Shown: piece after piece, positions 14,366 to 17,620 of the stretch
How positions within the stretch are numbered: the first letter of the stretch is position 1
Layout of the letters: each line of letters starts with the position of its first letter
DNA from: JAVBLQ01 sp031553435
GTDB lineage: Bacteria; Bacteroidota; Bacteroidia; Bacteroidales; Azobacteroidaceae
Reading direction: 5' to 3'
Assembly: GCA_031553435.1 (NCBI GenBank)
Contig: JAVBLQ010000130.1
Coordinates: forward strand, 1 to 17,620
Length of the DNA stretch: 17,620 nucleotides
The notes under the pieces: generated by a model
Databases searched by the model: none
The model's input: the letters and a program-made list of their open reading frames with translations, nothing else
Told to the model about the DNA's origin: nothing
Position numbers and translations under genes: made by a program

Positions 14366-15981
14366 AAACGACAAATTCGATCACTGCTAAAGGTTGGCTA
14401 AGATATCATCCTTACAATAAACAAGTAACAACAGATTTTTACTATTTAAAACTTTGTAACAAAGTTTTGAATGTAATGAAAAATAAAAAATTCGATTCTA
14501 TTTTCTCTTCTCTTGACGAAAAAACAGAATTAGCATACATTCTAACAGCATATTTTGAAGATACAATAAGTGAAACCCGGATTTTCTCTTCATTTACTGA
14601 ACAACATTATAAATTGTATGGAAAATATTTACCTTTCTATAGTATAAACCCCAAAGATTACTATCCGGATGAAGTCAATTTACAGGATATCTCATTCCTT
14701 ATCTGGCATTTCCAAACCACATTCACAGACTACGATCTCGGTATAATCTCAGATCCTCTTCATCCGGAAGTAATTGAATTATCTGAAGTCATATATGATT
14801 TATTTGATAAAGAATTCGAAAATGCACCTCAAAATGAAGACTTGCAAAACTTCATTACAGACATTAATGCAGATTCTCCTGTATTGGAAATCAGAAAAAG
14901 AATTGAATTTATAGCTTGTGATTGTTATTTAAACGCATTAGAATTTAGCATTTTCATGCAAGATCAAATTGATGAATTAAAAAAGAAGACACATAACAAA
15001 CGGGATAAAGACGACTTCGAATTTTATAACGAACATGCTCCTTTAATACTATATGATGCCAAATTAACTTATGTTTTCAATGAAACAAGCCCATTATTGT
15101 CACTATATGCCAAAGAAATTCTATGCAATATGTTGGGAAAAGAACATCCGGCTTATCAATTAATTCAAAAAATTTCCACTAAAAAAAACAGCCTCTTTTT
15201 ATACAAAAAAGAAGAAGAAACTTTTTACATATTCAAACATATTTATTCAAGTAAGACAATCCATCTATCCAAAGAATCTTGCTCATTTAAGAAAGAGTCC
15301 TTGATTCCGGATCAATCCGTATATTCATTGAACATGACTCAATGGGGAGATTTATGGCAATTAACAGGTAGCTCTGTCCAATACGACATCCCAATGGAAG
15401 AATTGCTTATGACGAGCACAGGAATAGGTATTTTCAACGAAATAGAAGATCAACTTAAAATAATAAATGAACAAGAAATAGCATTCCTTTCAGTAAATAA
15501 CAACAAATACATTACATATTTATCATCTCAGGAAGAGCTGAAAAATTTGATGATAGAAGTAAACATCACCCAATTCAAAAAATCTCACCCTCATTTGAGT
15601 AACGAAAAGATGAAAGAATATGCAGAAATTAATTTCAACACTCTTATTTTAGACGACTTCAAAAATATCGTTATCTTCTATAATCCTTTGGGAGGAACAG
15701 AATTTTATCCTGACTTTGCAGATTTTATCAATGATAAAGACAACTCTTTTTATGACGAATCTGTTAAAATCGATCTGGAAGAAGTTTTATTTGACAAAAC
15801 ATTCAGCAAAGAATTTATCAACTACCTCACCGAAAACTCACTAATAAACTTTCCTATTCATTCCGAATTTAAAAATGGGAATGAACAGGAATTGATTTTC
15901 AACAATTTAGACTTCTTGTTAAGATATTATAAACGCAATCATTATTGGACAAAACCACAAATAACAATAATGGACAAATAA
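14362..15981 (+). CDS. Hypothetical protein between ybeY and mnmG (possibly DUF3843)
   Basis: A 539-residue, apparently cytoplasmic protein with no signal peptide or membrane segment. It is rich in acidic and aromatic residues. The start (GWLRYHPYNKQVTTDFYYLKL) and the YGKYLPFY and YYPDEVNLQDISFLIW segments near 90-125 recall the uncharacterised Bacteroidota family DUF3843, from memory and not certain. The middle (about 270-360) looks beta-rich with FYIFKHIYSSKTIHLS and QWGDLWQLTG; the end is helical. No catalytic motif is recognised. It overlaps ybeY by ATGA and ends 4 bases before mnmG, so it is almost surely co-transcribed with both. A role in translation or RNA maturation is an inference from position only. 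Confidence 0.8.
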   Translation: MKTTNSITAKGWLRYHPYNKQVTTDFYYLKLCNKVLNVMKNKKFDSIFSSLDEKTELAYILTAYFEDTISETRIFSSFTEQHYKLYGKYLPFYSINPKDYYPDEVNLQDISFLIWHFQTTFTDYDLGIISDPLHPEVIELSEVIYDLFDKEFENAPQNEDLQNFITDINADSPVLEIRKRIEFIACDCYLNALEFSIFMQDQIDELKKKTHNKRDKDDFEFYNEHAPLILYDAKLTYVFNETSPLLSLYAKEILCNMLGKEHPAYQLIQKISTKKNSLFLYKKEEETFYIFKHIYSSKTIHLSKESCSFKKESLIPDQSVYSLNMTQWGDLWQLTGSSVQYDIPMEELLMTSTGIGIFNEIEDQLKIINEQEIAFLSVNNNKYITYLSSQEELKNLMIEVNITQFKKSHPHLSNEKMKEYAEINFNTLILDDFKNIVIFYNPLGGTEFYPDFADFINDKDNSFYDESVKIDLEEVLFDKTFSKEFINYLTENSLINFPIHSEFKNGNEQELIFNNLDFLLRYYKRNHYWTKPQITIMDK

Positions 15982-15985
15982 ATCA

Positions 15986-17620
15986 ATGAAATTTAATTAC
16001 GACGTTATCATCGTAGGCGCCGGACATGCCGGTTGTGATGCTGCTGCCGCCGCCGCAAATCTGGGTTCAAGTACATTACTGATCACAATGGACATGAATA
16101 AAGTAGCTCAAATGAGCTGTAATCCTGCTGTCGGAGGAATCGCCAAAGGACAAATCGTGCGGGAAATCGACGCCTTGGGAGGACAAATGGGAATTGTTAC
16201 CGACAAAACCGCCATTCAATTCCGCATGCTCAATCGTTCCAAAGGTCCGGCCATGTGGAGTCCACGTGCACAAAGCGATCGCGCCCGCTTCATAGAAGCA
16301 TGGAGAGAAACAATAGATAATACACCCAATTTATGGCTTTGGCAAGATACGGTTTGCGAACTCATCATTGAAAATGGAGCCGTTTGTGGAGTCAAAACGC
16401 AGTTAGGAGTTGAGTTCAGGGCAAAAGCCGTTGTTCTTACAGTCGGAACTTTCCTGAACGGATTAATTCATGTTGGAAAAACACAAATAAGAGGAGGGCG
16501 TATTTCAGAACCCGCTTCATATGGAGTTACAGAACAATTAAAAACTTTAGGTTTTGCAACAGACCGGATGAAAACCGGAACTCCGGTTCGCATAGATGCA
16601 AGAAGTATTGATTTTTCCCTTACAGAAGAACAAAAAGGCGAAAATGATTTCCATAAATTCTCTTATCTGGATTTTCAGCCAAGAACCTTAAAGCAACTTA
16701 GCTGCTGGACACTATACACAAACGAAGATGTTCATCAGATATTACGTGATGGATTAGATGATTCTCCGTTGTATAATGGGCAAATTCAAAGCATCGGACC
16801 TCGTTATTGTCCGAGCATAGAAACAAAAATCGTAACATTTGCCGATAAAACCCAACATCAACTATTCCTGGAACCGGAAGGAGAAAATACCAAAGAATAT
16901 TATTTGAACGGATTTTCATCCTCTCTCCCACTCCACATTCAATTGAATGCTTTGAAAAAAATTCCGGCATTCAAAAACATCCAGATTTATCGGCCCGGGT
17001 ATGCTATCGAATACGATTTCTTCGATCCGACACAATTACAGCATTCATTGGAAACAAAACGAGTCAAGAATTTATTTTTTGCCGGACAAATTAACGGAAC
17101 AACCGGATACGAAGAAGCCGGCGCTCAAGGTTTAATTACAGGAATTAATGCACATATCAATGCACATGGAGGCAATTCTTTTGTTTTGGGCAGAGACGAA
17201 GCATATATCGGAGTTCTGATTGACGATTTAGTAACAAAAGGAGTTGACGAACCTTACAGAATGTTTACTTCCCGTGCCGAATATCGCATTCTGCTCCGTC
17301 AGGATGATGCAGATATGCGACTAACCGAAAGAGCTTATCAAATCGGACTGGCAAAAAAAGATAGACATCAATTACTGCAAAATAAAAAAGAGTACATACA
17401 AAGATTAGTAAACTTTGCCAAAACATATTCCATCAAAGCAGATTTTATCAATGCCGGATTGGAAAAATTTGGTACTACACCATTAAATCGCGGGGTGAAA
17501 TTATACGATCTGGTTTTACGTCCACAATTAAATCTGTACAATTTAGCTGAACTTGTCCCTGCATTCAAAGCCGAATTAGATAAAATAGCCAGCCGCAAAG
17601 AAGAAATCATCGAAGCTGCT
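15986..17620 (+). CDS. mnmG: tRNA uridine-5-carboxymethylaminomethyl synthesis enzyme MnmG (partial)
   Basis: The first 545 codons of MnmG (GidA), open to the last base of the window; about 80 C-terminal residues (the MnmE-contacting end) lie beyond it. With MnmE it makes the cmnm5U34/nm5U34 wobble modification in tRNAs using FAD, NADH and a folate donor. The FAD-binding loop VGAGHAGCDAA is at 10-20, the first catalytic Cys is Cys45 (SCNPAVGGIAKGQ) and the second is Cys275 (GPRYCPSIETK). The blocks NRSKGPAMWSPRAQSDR, RPGYAIEYDFFDP, FFAGQINGTTGYEEAGAQG and EYRILLRQDDADMRLT are intact. No frameshift was found. The ATG is 4 bases after the stop of the preceding gene. Protein sequence and codon use look like its neighbours. 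Confidence 0.96.
   Translation, partial: MKFNYDVIIVGAGHAGCDAAAAAANLGSSTLLITMDMNKVAQMSCNPAVGGIAKGQIVREIDALGGQMGIVTDKTAIQFRMLNRSKGPAMWSPRAQSDRARFIEAWRETIDNTPNLWLWQDTVCELIIENGAVCGVKTQLGVEFRAKAVVLTVGTFLNGLIHVGKTQIRGGRISEPASYGVTEQLKTLGFATDRMKTGTPVRIDARSIDFSLTEEQKGENDFHKFSYLDFQPRTLKQLSCWTLYTNEDVHQILRDGLDDSPLYNGQIQSIGPRYCPSIETKIVTFADKTQHQLFLEPEGENTKEYYLNGFSSSLPLHIQLNALKKIPAFKNIQIYRPGYAIEYDFFDPTQLQHSLETKRVKNLFFAGQINGTTGYEEAGAQGLITGINAHINAHGGNSFVLGRDEAYIGVLIDDLVTKGVDEPYRMFTSRAEYRILLRQDDADMRLTERAYQIGLAKKDRHQLLQNKKEYIQRLVNFAKTYSIKADFINAGLEKFGTTPLNRGVKLYDLVLRPQLNLYNLAELVPAFKAELDKIASRKEEIIEAA

Noticed and set aside
16076..17610. Minus-strand open frames in the last 1.6 kb
   Set aside because: They are antisense to mnmG, whose reading frame is continuous from 15986 to the window end.

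Overview
The window looks like a piece of a low-G+C Bacteroidota chromosome, most likely from the order Bacteroidales. The evidence is a PorE-like type IX secretion lipoprotein, a DUF5686-type outer-membrane protein, a ybeY gene with Bacteroidota-style sequence, HTH regulators of a Bacteroidota-typical layout, and eight exact TAnnTTTG elements (the Bacteroidota -7 box) in front of genes. Shine-Dalgarno sequences are essentially absent, which is usual for the phylum. No tRNA, rRNA, intact insertion sequence, CRISPR array or phage gene was seen.

Layout. 1-283: a G+C-rich (about half) fold-back sequence of unknown class, then a perfect 27-bp inverted repeat and the promoter of the first gene. 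284-2260 (+): porE-like lipoprotein with TPR, beta-propeller, carboxypeptidase-like and OmpA domains. 2284-3102 (-): pgeF. 3202-4437 (+): nucleoside permease of the MFS. 4518-5312 (+): thyA. 5465-5845 (-): small beta-sandwich-like protein of unknown function. 6064-7035 and 7032-7982 (+): two tandem, translationally overlapping paralogous HTH regulators. 8030-8393: a decayed reading frame. 8390-10732 (+): DUF5686-like outer-membrane beta-barrel. 10804-11490 (-): secreted Lys-rich hypothetical protein. 11588-13714 (-): PIF1-like helicase with an HRDC tail. 13729-13824 (-): a short coding-like remnant. 13946-14365 (+): ybeY. 14362-15981 (+): a 539-residue hypothetical protein. 15986-17620 (+): mnmG, cut by the window end.

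How the genes fit together. The permease and thyA are both nucleotide-metabolism genes and may share a transcript, since no separate thyA promoter is visible. The two regulators, the decayed frame and the DUF5686-like gene look like one operon, with ATGA overlaps at two of the junctions. ybeY, the 539-residue gene and mnmG form a tight operon (ATGA overlap, then a 4-base gap), so an unknown protein is co-expressed with two RNA-maturation enzymes.

The track-style TTG starts of three genes (3169, 6016, 13934) lie inside or beside a TAnnTTTG box, and I moved each to the next plausible ATG. The items most worth checking are the fold-back sequence at 1-125, the tandem regulator/outer-membrane operon with its decayed member, and the unknown gene between ybeY and mnmG. 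Nothing here can be called a new defence or mobile system from the sequence alone.
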